NCBI GenBank assembly: GCA_938074585.1
Contig: CALJEW010000328.1
Location: forward strand, 1-6,052
Source: an uncultured Rhodospirillales bacterium
Lineage (GTDB): Bacteria > Pseudomonadota > Alphaproteobacteria > Rhodospirillales > Casp-alpha2
Direction: 5' to 3'
Length of the DNA: 6,052 nt
The notes beneath the pieces were generated by a model. The model saw only the letters and a program-made list of their open reading frames with translations. It had not been told where the DNA came from and searched no databases. A program made the position numbers and the translations under genes. This document shows, piece after piece, positions 1-6,032 of the stretch (position 1 is its first letter; every line of letters starts with the position of its first letter).

Positions 1-1169
1 ACTTAGAACGCCATAAAATGGCGCGTTTTGAGTATCCAATCTTAATCCTTTTTGCCACGCTCGGCATGATGATGATGATTTCATCTAACAATTTAATGTC
101 GCTGTACATAGGTCTTGAACTTCAAAGTTTATCTTTATATGTCATAGCATCCTTCCAGCGTGATGATTCTCGTTCTGCTGAAGCGGGACTTAAGTACTTT
201 GTTTTAGGTGCGCTTGCTTCTGGGATGCTGTTGTATGGCAGCTCTTTGGTTTATGGCTTTACAGGATCCACAGACTTTTTCCAAATTGCTGCAGCAATAG
301 AACTGAGTTCTGAGCATGGTTTGAATATTGGAATTATATTTGGTATTGTGTTCATTTTGGCTGGATTGGCGTTCAAAATTTCGGCTGTGCCGTTCCACAT
401 GTGGACACCTGATGTTTATGAAGGTTCACCGACGCCTGTTACTGCATTCTTCGCTGTAGCCCCTAAAATTGCTGCTCTTGTGTTATTTATGCGGGTGATG
501 GTTGGTCCGTTTGGTGGTTTGGTCGCAGAATGGCAGCAAATTGTCATCTTTATATCCATATCTTCTATGCTATTGGGCGCTTTTGCTGCTCTAAACCAAA
601 CCAACTTCAAACGGCTGATGGCTTATAGCTCCATTGGTCACGTCGGTTATGCGTTGATTGGTATTGCAGCGGGAAGTGAAGCCGGTGTTCAGGGTGTGCT
701 TATTTATTTGGTTATTTACTTAGTAATGAACTTAGGCACATTTGCATGTATTTTGAGCATGCGCCGTGGCGATCAAATGGTTGAGGGTATCCACGATTTG
801 GCCGGTTTAGGCAAAACCCATAAACTGCTGGCGTTGGCATTAACGATCTTCATGTTTTCTATGGCTGGAATTCCACCGTTAGCAGGCTTCATTGGTAAGC
901 TTTACATTTTCATGCCTGCCATTGATTCTGGTCTTTATACATTGGCTGTTATTGGTGTATTAGCCAGTGTTGTCAGTGCCGTGTATTACTTGCGCATTGT
1001 AAAAATCATGTACTTTGATGATGTAACAGAGACTTTGGACAAGACTTCAGAAAAAACCATTGGTTGGGTCTTGGCACTAAGTAGTATCTTTATTGTTGCT
1101 CTGACCTTCTATCCAGCCCCCGTCATGAAGAACGCAGCTAAAGCCGCAGCCTCGTTGTTTGCGGGCTAA
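1..1169 (+). CDS. nuoN: NADH-quinone oxidoreductase subunit N, 3' part (5' end outside window)
   Basis: NuoN is one of the three antiporter-like membrane subunits of respiratory Complex I and takes part in proton pumping coupled to NADH:quinone electron transfer in the inner membrane. The frame is open to the left edge, and the ATG at 18 lies inside conserved sequence (EYPILILF...), so I treat it as internal. About 388 residues are visible against roughly 485 in E. coli, so about 100 N-terminal residues are missing. Counting from the ATG at 18, a conserved Glu lies in GLELQSLSLYV (E34). Lysines lie in FKISAVPFHMWTPDVYEGSP (K120), APKIA (K150), FKRLMAYSSIGH (K198) and GIPPLAGFIGKLY (K294). The spacing of E34, K120, K150 and K294 matches the E. 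coli proton-channel residues E133, K217, K247 and K395 from memory. The protein is hydrophobic throughout with many membrane helices. Its stop overlaps the birA start as TAATG. Confidence 0.97.
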   Translation, partial: LERHKMARFEYPILILFATLGMMMMISSNNLMSLYIGLELQSLSLYVIASFQRDDSRSAEAGLKYFVLGALASGMLLYGSSLVYGFTGSTDFFQIAAAIELSSEHGLNIGIIFGIVFILAGLAFKISAVPFHMWTPDVYEGSPTPVTAFFAVAPKIAALVLFMRVMVGPFGGLVAEWQQIVIFISISSMLLGAFAALNQTNFKRLMAYSSIGHVGYALIGIAAGSEAGVQGVLIYLVIYLVMNLGTFACILSMRRGDQMVEGIHDLAGLGKTHKLLALALTIFMFSMAGIPPLAGFIGKLYIFMPAIDSGLYTLAVIGVLASVVSAVYYLRIVKIMYFDDVTETLDKTSEKTIGWVLALSSIFIVALTFYPAPVMKNAAKAAASLFAG

Positions 1170-1939
1170 TGCTAGAAGCAAAAATTTCGAACCTTTATAG
1201 GGTAATAAAATACGATACCATTGGCAGCACCAATGCTGAAGCCGCATTACTTGCCAGCAAAGGCGAAGACATTGCGCCAGATGGGACTTTGGTTTGGTCG
1301 TTAGAGCAAACCGCAGGGCGTGGCAGGCGCGGCCGCGATTGGCAAAGTCCATCAGGTAATTTATATACGTCTTTAATTCTACGTCCAAAAGTCTCCTTAC
1401 AAGATTCTGCACAATTAGGGTTTGTTGCATCCCTAGCTGTCTATGATGCGTTAGGGAACATTGGTTCAGCCGGTCATCAAGTCCATTGTAAATGGCCCAA
1501 TGACGTTTTGCTTAACGAGAAAAAAGTAGCAGGTATTTTAATGGAATCCCAAGGCGGCGGCGGAGATAAGCCGCCCGACTGGATAGTTTTGGGCATGGGA
1601 CTAAATGTTGCGTGGCATCCTAATGATACTGAATTTCCAGCAACATCCCTTCGTTTTGAAGGCTGGTCCATTACTTTGGACGAGATGATTACTGCCTATA
1701 CCAGGAGCTTTTTATCGTGGAACAACCGATGGCTGGATTATGGCTTTGCTCCTATTCGCAAAGAATGGATTTGGCGTTGTAAAGGAATGGGTGAACAAAT
1801 TGAGGTTCGCCTTGAAAATGAAACATTGATAGGTATCTTTGAAAATATAGAAGAAGACGGCGCGTTACGGCTGAACGTGGATGGGAAAACCCAAAGAATT
1901 ACGGCTGGTGATATTTTCTTTCCAACAAATAGGCTTTAA
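1169..1939 (+). CDS. birA: Biotin--[acetyl-CoA-carboxylase] ligase, monofunctional type
   Basis: Biotin protein ligase activates biotin with ATP to biotinyl-5'-AMP and transfers it to the biotin-carrier domain of carboxylases such as acetyl-CoA or propionyl-CoA carboxylase in the cytoplasm. The 256-residue protein starts almost directly with the catalytic domain (DTIGSTNAEA, residues 16-25). It has the biotin/AMP loop GRGRRGRDW (50-58), KWPNDVLL (108-115) and KKVAGILME (118-126); K119 aligns with the E. coli catalytic Lys183. A small C-terminal domain follows, with RITAGDIFF near the end. There is no N-terminal helix-turn-helix domain, so unlike E. coli BirA it should not repress biotin genes. 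A Gly4 stretch (QGGGGDKPPDW, about 127-137) precedes the GMGLNV strand and probably forms a loop. The start overlaps the nuoN stop by one base with no strong ribosome-binding site, suggesting translation by reinitiation. Confidence 0.95.
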   Translation: MLEAKISNLYRVIKYDTIGSTNAEAALLASKGEDIAPDGTLVWSLEQTAGRGRRGRDWQSPSGNLYTSLILRPKVSLQDSAQLGFVASLAVYDALGNIGSAGHQVHCKWPNDVLLNEKKVAGILMESQGGGGDKPPDWIVLGMGLNVAWHPNDTEFPATSLRFEGWSITLDEMITAYTRSFLSWNNRWLDYGFAPIRKEWIWRCKGMGEQIEVRLENETLIGIFENIEEDGALRLNVDGKTQRITAGDIFFPTNRL

Positions 1940-1951
1940 GGAAAAGATCTT

Positions 1952-1957
1952 GGTGAT
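1952..1957 (+). promoter_or_regulatory. Shine-Dalgarno element for coaX (GGTGAT)
   Basis: GGTGAT sits directly against the ATG at 1958. It matches the 3' part of the extended Shine-Dalgarno sequence (AAGGAGGTGATC), which puts the implied core at a normal distance from the start. A second match, AAGGAAAAG, overlaps the birA stop at 1938-1946 but lies 11 or more bases upstream. Together they support ATG 1958, which also places the DSGNT motif at the expected extreme N-terminus. Confidence 0.4.
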
Positions 1958-2734
1958 ATGCTTTTAGCAATCGATTCTGGTAACACCAATATTGTTTTCG
2001 CAATATTTGATGAGGGTGGCGCGGTCAAAGGTGAATGGCGGTCCTCAACCGACACCAATCGGACAGCCGACGAGTTTGGTGTTTGGTTAGAGCAGCTTTT
2101 GAAAATTGAAAACATTAGCCGGACAGACATTAACGCAGCTATCATTGCCACAGTTGTTCCAGCAACCCTATTTGCGCTTAAAAATCTCTGTACCAAATAC
2201 TTCAATTGCGACCCCATGGTTGTTGGTGATGAGGGGGTTGATTTGGGGCTGGACGTTCAAATTGAAAAACCAGATGAAGCCGGTGCTGACCGGCTGGTAA
2301 ATGCCGTTGCAGCACACGAAACCTATGGGGGGCCATTGATCGTTATAGATTTTGGCACCGCAACAACATTCGACGTGATTGGCAGTGACGGCAGTTATCA
2401 AGGCGGAGCTATTGCACCCGGAATTAATTTAAGTATGGAAGCCTTGCACTTAGCAGCGGCTCAATTGCCCTGCATTGAAGTTAAGCGGCCTGATACCGTA
2501 ATTGGTAAAAATACAGTTGATTCGATGCTTTCCGGAACTTTCTGGGGTTACATCGGGATGATCGAAGGATTGGTCGTCCGAATACAAGAAGAAATGAGAG
2601 TTGATAAGGTGCGCGTGATATCAACTGGTGGACTTTCCCTGTTATTTTCTGAATATTGCGATGTTATTGAAATTGCTGATGGCGATCTGACACTTCGTGG
2701 ATTACTATCTATACATAGGCGAAATAGTAAATGA
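1958..2734 (+). CDS. coaX: Type III pantothenate kinase
   Basis: CoaX phosphorylates pantothenate with ATP, the first committed step of coenzyme A synthesis, in the cytoplasm. Type III enzymes belong to the ASKHA fold and are known for needing a monovalent cation and for escaping CoA feedback inhibition. The 258-residue length is typical. Visible motifs are the N-terminal phosphate loop DSGNTNIVFA (residues 6-15), GADRLVNAVAA (109-119) with D111 as the likely catalytic base, the second phosphate motif DFGTATTFDV (131-140), and GGAIAPGI (149-156). The C-terminal STGGLSLLF segment is also typical. The start lies 18 bases after birA; the stop overlaps the rnj start by four bases (ATGA), so CoaX and RNase J synthesis are probably coupled. 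No frameshift or missing motif is seen. Confidence 0.96.
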   Translation: MLLAIDSGNTNIVFAIFDEGGAVKGEWRSSTDTNRTADEFGVWLEQLLKIENISRTDINAAIIATVVPATLFALKNLCTKYFNCDPMVVGDEGVDLGLDVQIEKPDEAGADRLVNAVAAHETYGGPLIVIDFGTATTFDVIGSDGSYQGGAIAPGINLSMEALHLAAAQLPCIEVKRPDTVIGKNTVDSMLSGTFWGYIGMIEGLVVRIQEEMRVDKVRVISTGGLSLLFSEYCDVIEIADGDLTLRGLLSIHRRNSK

Positions 2735-4401
2735 ACGATGACGAAAAGGGCGATCTAGTTTTTGTTCCCTTAGGTGGTGCCGGTGAAATCGGCATGAACT
2801 TAAACCTGTATGGATACGGCATAAAAGAAGTGCAGTCTTGGGTGATGGTTGATTTAGGCGTTACTTTTAACGATGGCACCCATCCTGGCATAGATATTAT
2901 TATGCCTGACCCGACGTTTATCGAAGAACGAAGCGACGATTTGTTGGCCTTGGTCTTAACCCATGCCCATGAAGATCATTTAGGTGCTGTTCCACACTTA
3001 TGGCGCCGTTTGCGATGCCCAATTTATGCAACGCCCTTTACCGCATCATTGTTGCGCTCAAAACTAATTGAAGCGAACTTAATCGATGAAGTTGAAGTGA
3101 TCATTGTTCCTTTGCAAGGGCGGTTCCAAGTTGGGCCGTTTGATTTCGAATTAATAACCCTAACCCATTCAATCCCTGAACCGAATGCATTGGCAATACG
3201 AACACCGGTCGGTACTATTCTTCATACCGGGGATTGGAAGTTTGATCCGGATCCCGTTGTTGGCGATTGCGCCGATGAAGATGCTTTACGCGCACTCGGT
3301 GATGAAGGAGTGCGGGCGATCGTTTGCGATTCAACAAACGTGTTCAATCCCGGTGAAGCGGGCTCTGAATCCGATTTATTGGTAAATATAACACGATTGA
3401 TTGGTGAAGCGACGGGGAAGGTGGCTGTTGCTTGCTTTGCCAGTAACGTTGCCCGCTTAGAAACCATATCCCAGGCTGCCCGTGCCAACGGCCGCGATAT
3501 TGTAATTGCTGGGCAATCGTTGATTAGAATCGAGAAAGCAGCACGGGAGAACGGGTATTTAGAGGGTACACCTGCGTTTATCCAACAAGAGCAAGCGGGG
3601 TACATACCGGGCGATAAAACAGTGATTATTTGTACTGGAAGTCAGGGTGAGCCGCGCGCCGCGTTATCACGCATTGCAGCCAATGATCACCCATATATTT
3701 CATTAGGGCATGGCGATACGGTGTTGTTTTCATCGCGCGTTATTCCGGGCAATGAAACTTCGATTTCTCATTTGCAAAATCAATTGGTCCGTTTGGGCGT
3801 GAAAATGATTACTGCCCAAGACGAATTTATTCATGTATCGGGCCATCCGGCACGTGATGAATTGTCGCATATGTATCAACTTGTTCGTCCAGAAGTCTCG
3901 ATCCCTGTTCATGGTGAATTGCGCCATTTGCGTGAACATGCGCGGTTGGCTAAAGATTGTCAGGTCGACACCGCAATTGTTGCTGAAAATGGAAGCGTTA
4001 TTCACATCGGGCCTGATGATGCACGTATCGTTGATCATGTGTTCTCCGGGAGGTTAACGCTCGAAGGTAAACGCCTTGTTGCCCTCGACAGTGAAATCGC
4101 CAAAAGTCGAAAACGAGCCATGTGGCATGGAACTGCGACAATTAGTGTTGTTATTGACGCAGATGGCAATTTAATTGCCACGCCTCAGCTTTCAACAACT
4201 GGTTTGTTTGAAAGTGAAAACGACCCGATAGGCATAGAAGCTATTCAAAAAGCCAAGGATTCTGTTACTAGTCAATCGAAGAAAAACGTGCGCGATGATG
4301 CAAAAGTGAAAGAAGCCATTCGCTTAGAAGTCAGGCGGCATTTTCGAAATGAGCTGGGTAAAAAAACAGTGACTGATGTTCACTTGACGCGCGTTCGATA
4401 A
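2731..4401 (+). CDS. rnj: Ribonuclease J (metallo-beta-lactamase/beta-CASP nuclease)
   Basis: RNase J is a zinc-dependent endonuclease and 5'-3' exonuclease acting in mRNA decay and RNA maturation; in alphaproteobacteria a single copy typically works alongside RNase E. At 556 residues it has the usual length. The N-terminal region carries PLGGAGEIGMN (13-23). Metal ligands appear as HAHEDH (78-83), H146 in LTHSIPEP and D168 in HTGDWKFDP. The beta-CASP region follows with VCDSTN, then TGSQGEPRAAL. The distal beta-CASP and returning lactamase motifs are HVSGHPARDEL (H372) and SIPVHGELRHLREHA (H394). A C-terminal domain ends in a basic, alpha/beta-looking segment (VRRHFRNELGKK). Its ATG overlaps the coaX stop and has only a weak AGG 11 bases upstream, in keeping with coupling. 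It ends in tandem stops (TAATAA). Confidence 0.96.
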   Translation: MNDDEKGDLVFVPLGGAGEIGMNLNLYGYGIKEVQSWVMVDLGVTFNDGTHPGIDIIMPDPTFIEERSDDLLALVLTHAHEDHLGAVPHLWRRLRCPIYATPFTASLLRSKLIEANLIDEVEVIIVPLQGRFQVGPFDFELITLTHSIPEPNALAIRTPVGTILHTGDWKFDPDPVVGDCADEDALRALGDEGVRAIVCDSTNVFNPGEAGSESDLLVNITRLIGEATGKVAVACFASNVARLETISQAARANGRDIVIAGQSLIRIEKAARENGYLEGTPAFIQQEQAGYIPGDKTVIICTGSQGEPRAALSRIAANDHPYISLGHGDTVLFSSRVIPGNETSISHLQNQLVRLGVKMITAQDEFIHVSGHPARDELSHMYQLVRPEVSIPVHGELRHLREHARLAKDCQVDTAIVAENGSVIHIGPDDARIVDHVFSGRLTLEGKRLVALDSEIAKSRKRAMWHGTATISVVIDADGNLIATPQLSTTGLFESENDPIGIEAIQKAKDSVTSQSKKNVRDDAKVKEAIRLEVRRHFRNELGKKTVTDVHLTRVR

Positions 4402-4418
4402 TAAATGAGGATGTTTTA

Positions 4419-4823
4419 ATGTTAGGTCGATTAAACCACGTAGCCATTGCCGTACCGGATTTAGAGGCGGCAACCAAGAGCTATCGCAATACTTTGGGTG
4501 CCACGGTGTCTGCCCCCAAAGACATGCCTGAGCACGGTGTGACTGTGGTGTTTGTTGAGCTCGAAAACACCAAGATTGAGCTACTTCAGCCGCTGGGTGA
4601 AAATTCACCGATACAAGGGTTTGTTGATAAAAACGTAAGCGGTGGAATGCACCATATTTGTTATGAAGTTGATGATTTGGCAGCTGCGCGGGACCAATTA
4701 ACCGCTGATGGTGCCCGGGTATTGGGATCGGGTGAGCCCAAAATTGGGGCCCATGGTAAACCTGTTCTATTTCTTCACCCCAAAGATTTTTCGGGTACAC
4801 TTATTGAACTTGAACAAACCTAA
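4419..4823 (+). CDS. mce: Methylmalonyl-CoA epimerase (VOC family)
   Basis: The enzyme interconverts (2S)- and (2R)-methylmalonyl-CoA, linking biotin-dependent propionyl-CoA carboxylase to B12-dependent methylmalonyl-CoA mutase in propionate, odd-chain fatty acid and branched amino acid breakdown. The 134 residues form two beta-alpha-beta-beta-beta VOC modules: LNHVAIAVPDLEAA (5-18) opens the first and GGMHHICYEVDDL (75-87) the second. By alignment from memory with the Propionibacterium enzyme, the metal ligands are H7, E54 (in KIELLQPL; Gln there), H79 and E130 (in GTLIELEQ). EPKIGAHGKPVLFLHPKD (106-123) is typical of this subfamily and argues against a generic glyoxalase. GAGG at 4407-4410 gives a well-spaced ribosome-binding site, 8 bases before ATG. 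The carboxylase and mutase genes are not in the window. Confidence 0.93.
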   Translation: MLGRLNHVAIAVPDLEAATKSYRNTLGATVSAPKDMPEHGVTVVFVELENTKIELLQPLGENSPIQGFVDKNVSGGMHHICYEVDDLAAARDQLTADGARVLGSGEPKIGAHGKPVLFLHPKDFSGTLIELEQT

Positions 4824-4838
4824 AGGATTACACATACC

Positions 4839-5075
4839 ATGTCTTTAACTGAAATCGTTGTTGTTTATATCATCATATGGTGGCTCGTACTCTTTATGGT
4901 TTTACCGTTCGGTATCACGCGCGTTGATCCCGACACCTTACTCCCGGGCCAAGACCCCGGGTCACCCGCTAAAGGTAGAATGGTATTGAAACTGGTAATA
5001 ACAAGTGGAATTACTGCTGTTTTGTTAGGCATATATTACTTTGTTGCCACAACCGGCCTTATTTCGTTTAGTTAA
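4839..5075 (+). CDS. DUF1467 family small inner-membrane protein
   Basis: This is a 78-residue protein with two predicted membrane helices, about residues 5-24 (IVVVYIIIWWLVLFMVLPFG) and 50-70. They are joined by a polar loop of about 25 residues, ITRVDPDTLLPGQDPGSPAKGR. The WWLVLFMVLPFG helix and the PG.DPGSPAK loop recall the DUF1467 family, whose function I do not know. The family is commonly found beside mce in alphaproteobacteria, which supports the call. The ribosome-binding site is clear: AAAGGA at 4822-4827 overlaps the mce stop codon and lies 11 bases before the ATG. Charge around the loop does not let me fix the topology firmly. There is no signal-peptide cleavage site, so both helices probably stay in the membrane. 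Confidence 0.85.
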   Translation: MSLTEIVVVYIIIWWLVLFMVLPFGITRVDPDTLLPGQDPGSPAKGRMVLKLVITSGITAVLLGIYYFVATTGLISFS

Positions 5076-5083
5076 ATGTATAA

Positions 5084-5638
5084 ATGAGTAGCTACTGCGA
5101 TATCGCCCCTGGTCACGAATTTCATGGCCCATACCACGATACTGAGTATGGGTTCCCAACCGCGGATGAGACGATCTTATTTGAGCGTTTAGCAATGGAG
5201 ATTATGCAGGCAGGCCTGTCGTGGATTTTGGTTCTAAAAAAGCGCCAAGGTTTGAACACTGCATTCGCCAATTTTGAAGTCGATACGGTAGCCAATTTCG
5301 ACCAAAATGATATCGATCAATTGCTCCAAGATGCGGGGATTATACGTAACAAACTAAAAATCAACGCGATCATCGAAAATGCAAGACGCATCCAAGCCAT
5401 GCGCATTTCTGAAAATGGTTTTTCCAACTGGATTGCAAAAAACCACCCTTTACAAAAAACTGATTGGGTAAAGCTTTTCAAAAAAACATTTAAATTCACG
5501 GGTGGTGAAATTACCGGCGAGTTTCTGATGAGCATTGGGTATTTACCCGGTTCGCACGATGAAAACTGCCCCGTTTCAAAGAAAATTAAAACATTGAAAC
5601 CTGCATGGTTTGATCAACCAAAGGGTTTCTATGAATAA
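5084..5638 (+). CDS. tag: DNA-3-methyladenine glycosylase I
   Basis: Tag removes 3-methyladenine from alkylated DNA, opening base excision repair. The 184-residue protein is close to the 187 of E. coli Tag and belongs to the helix-hairpin-helix glycosylase superfamily. Zinc ligands are conserved: C5, H18 (in YHDTEYG) and H158-x3-C162 (HDENC), matching E. coli C4, H17, H175 and C179. The pocket segment MEIMQAGLSWILVLKKRQG has E39 and W47 aligned with E. coli E38 and W46. DAGIIRNKLKINAIIENAR is the conserved central helix pair and FKFTGGEITGEFLMSIGYLPG the C-terminal core. One family-typical Trp (HDxEWG) is Tyr here (Y22). No ribosome-binding site is visible; the ATG lies 8 bases past the DUF1467 stop, so translation probably depends on coupling. 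No Ada-box-like promoter is seen. Zinc and pocket residues are intact, so it should be active. Confidence 0.95.
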   Translation: MSSYCDIAPGHEFHGPYHDTEYGFPTADETILFERLAMEIMQAGLSWILVLKKRQGLNTAFANFEVDTVANFDQNDIDQLLQDAGIIRNKLKINAIIENARRIQAMRISENGFSNWIAKNHPLQKTDWVKLFKKTFKFTGGEITGEFLMSIGYLPGSHDENCPVSKKIKTLKPAWFDQPKGFYE

Positions 5639-5684
5639 AACCGCCTAACTCTAACGTCCGTTCACATAAAAAATAAGATATTTG

Positions 5685-5698
5685 TCATTGATCACTGA
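5685..5698. repeat. Imperfect palindrome TCATTGATCACTGA
   Basis: The 14-base sequence is self-complementary apart from one mismatched pair (positions 4 and 11) and centres on TGATCA. It abuts the next inverted repeat without a gap and lies just upstream of the promoter-like boxes, so it could be an operator half of that site. By sequence alone this is weak. Confidence 0.4.
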
Positions 5699-5717
5699 GC
5701 ACTCTTGAATTGAGTGC
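5699..5717. repeat. Inverted repeat GCACTC-N7-GAGTGC, possible operator
   Basis: GCACTCTTGAATTGAGTGC has perfect 6-base arms around a 7-base centre. The centre contains TTGAAT, the candidate -35 box, so a dimeric repressor bound here would block RNA polymerase. As RNA it could form a 6-bp hairpin, but no T-run follows, so a terminator reading for tag is less likely. Confidence 0.5.
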
Positions 5718-5733
5718 CGTGTATTTATAATAA
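5705..5733 (+). promoter_or_regulatory. Candidate sigma-70-type promoter
   Basis: TTGAAT (5705-5710) resembles a -35 box and TATAAT (5726-5731) is a perfect -10 match, but the spacer is a short 15 bases. Reading the -10 as TAATAA (5728-5733) gives a 17-base spacer with a poorer box. The surrounding 20-mer GTATTTATAATAATATATAC (5721-5740) is itself near-palindromic, so AT-rich chance matches are a real alternative. The initiation site would fall near 5738-5742, pointing at the small ORF at 5772. Confidence 0.35.
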
Positions 5734-5771
5734 TATATACCCTTAATTTATTACCCATAGGACCTAGCGTA

Positions 5772-5843
5772 ATGGCGATCGAAATAAACAGAAATAATCA
5801 TATGCTATTAGCAAAAAAAATCCAGAAGTTAGGAGTGGGTTAG
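5772..5843 (+). CDS. Small ORF, 23 codons, unknown
   Basis: I do not recognise this peptide. It begins MAIEINRNNHMLLAKK and ends QKLGVG before TAG; it is basic, with no obvious membrane helix. The case for it is positional: AGGA at 5759-5762 lies 9 bases before the ATG, and a TATAAT box lies about 40 bases upstream. An A8 tract (5813-5820) sits inside it. With one extra A the frame would continue through NPEVRSGLGAALRLACMVIRT to a stop at 5882-5884, so this could also be the broken 5' end of a longer gene. Leader peptide, gene remnant and chance ORF are all possible. Confidence 0.25.
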   Translation: MAIEINRNNHMLLAKKIQKLGVG

Positions 5844-5844
5844 G
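5828..5844 (+). repeat. Direct repeat GTTAGG-N5-GTTAGG
   Basis: GTTAGG occurs at 5828-5833 and 5839-5844, an 11-base period, about one helical turn. The reverse-complement pair CCTAAC (5644-5649) and the variant TCTAAC (5650-5655) lies right after tag, about 190 bases upstream. Two same-face hexamers could be a protein-binding site, but hexamers are short enough for chance. Confidence 0.3.
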
Positions 5845-5954
5845 TGCAGCGCTTCGCCTCGCATGCATGGTTATAAGAACGTAGACAAAACCAGCGATTA
5901 ATAGGATGTTGCAAGTACTGTTTCACAACGTCAAACCGAGCTACTATTGACTGT

Positions 5955-5973
5955 TTCGTCATCAAATGACGAA
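5955..5973. repeat. Perfect hairpin TTCGTCAT-CAA-ATGACGAA
   Basis: The arms of 8 bases are perfectly complementary around a 3-base loop. A T-G wobble pair (5954/5974) could add one pair in RNA. No T-run follows immediately, though TCTTTT occurs 14 bases beyond the flanking wobble pair. It lies inside the open frame at the right edge. Confidence 0.5.
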
Positions 5974-6016
5974 GACATCACAGATCTTTTAAATAAAATT
6001 CGACATCACCAATTAG

Positions 6017-6032
6017 GAAACAATTTTGTTTC
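6017..6032. repeat. Perfect inverted repeat GAAACAA-TT-TTGTTTC
   Basis: The seven-base arms are perfectly complementary around a two-base centre. As RNA the innermost pair would open to a four-base loop. As DNA it could be a dimer-binding site. It lies 43 bases after the previous hairpin and in the same open frame. Confidence 0.45.

Noticed and set aside
1077..1430. Minus-strand open frame of 117 codons across the nuoN-birA junction
   Set aside because: It runs antisense to conserved parts of both genes, including the BirA GRGRRGR motif, and its composition is not protein-like.
1554..1576. GGCGGC/GCCGCC hairpin inside birA
   Set aside because: It encodes the Gly4 and Lys-Pro-Pro residues of a loop in an intact reading frame; no terminator or regulatory sign accompanies it.
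3222..3605. Long minus-strand open frame of 127 codons opposite rnj
   Set aside because: It lies wholly within the well-conserved RNase J gene, in an antisense frame kept open by codon usage, and the translation matches no family I recognise.
4943..4961. GC-rich hairpin CCCGGG-N7-CCCGGG inside the DUF1467 gene
   Set aside because: The two copies encode the LPG and DPG repeats of the conserved protein loop, so amino acid sequence explains them; there is no T-run and the gene continues.
5699..5725. Intrinsic terminator for the tag operon at the GCACTC inverted repeat
   Set aside because: The stem is only 6 bp and is followed by CGTGTATTTA, not a T-run. An operator or promoter reading fits the position better, though weak termination cannot be excluded.
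5643..5845. Possible integron attC site (GCCTAAC ... GTTAGGT)
   Set aside because: The outer boxes fit, but about 200 bases exceeds the usual attC length, I find no paired inner L boxes or long imperfect hairpin linking the ends, and the preceding gene belongs to a conserved chromosomal cluster, not a cassette. Kept only as a low-interest repeat observation.
5840..5962. Minus-strand ORF of 40 codons beginning MTKQSIVARFDVV
   Set aside because: It has no ribosome-binding site, no recognised family, and its start codon lies inside a palindrome. It is short enough to be chance in this region.
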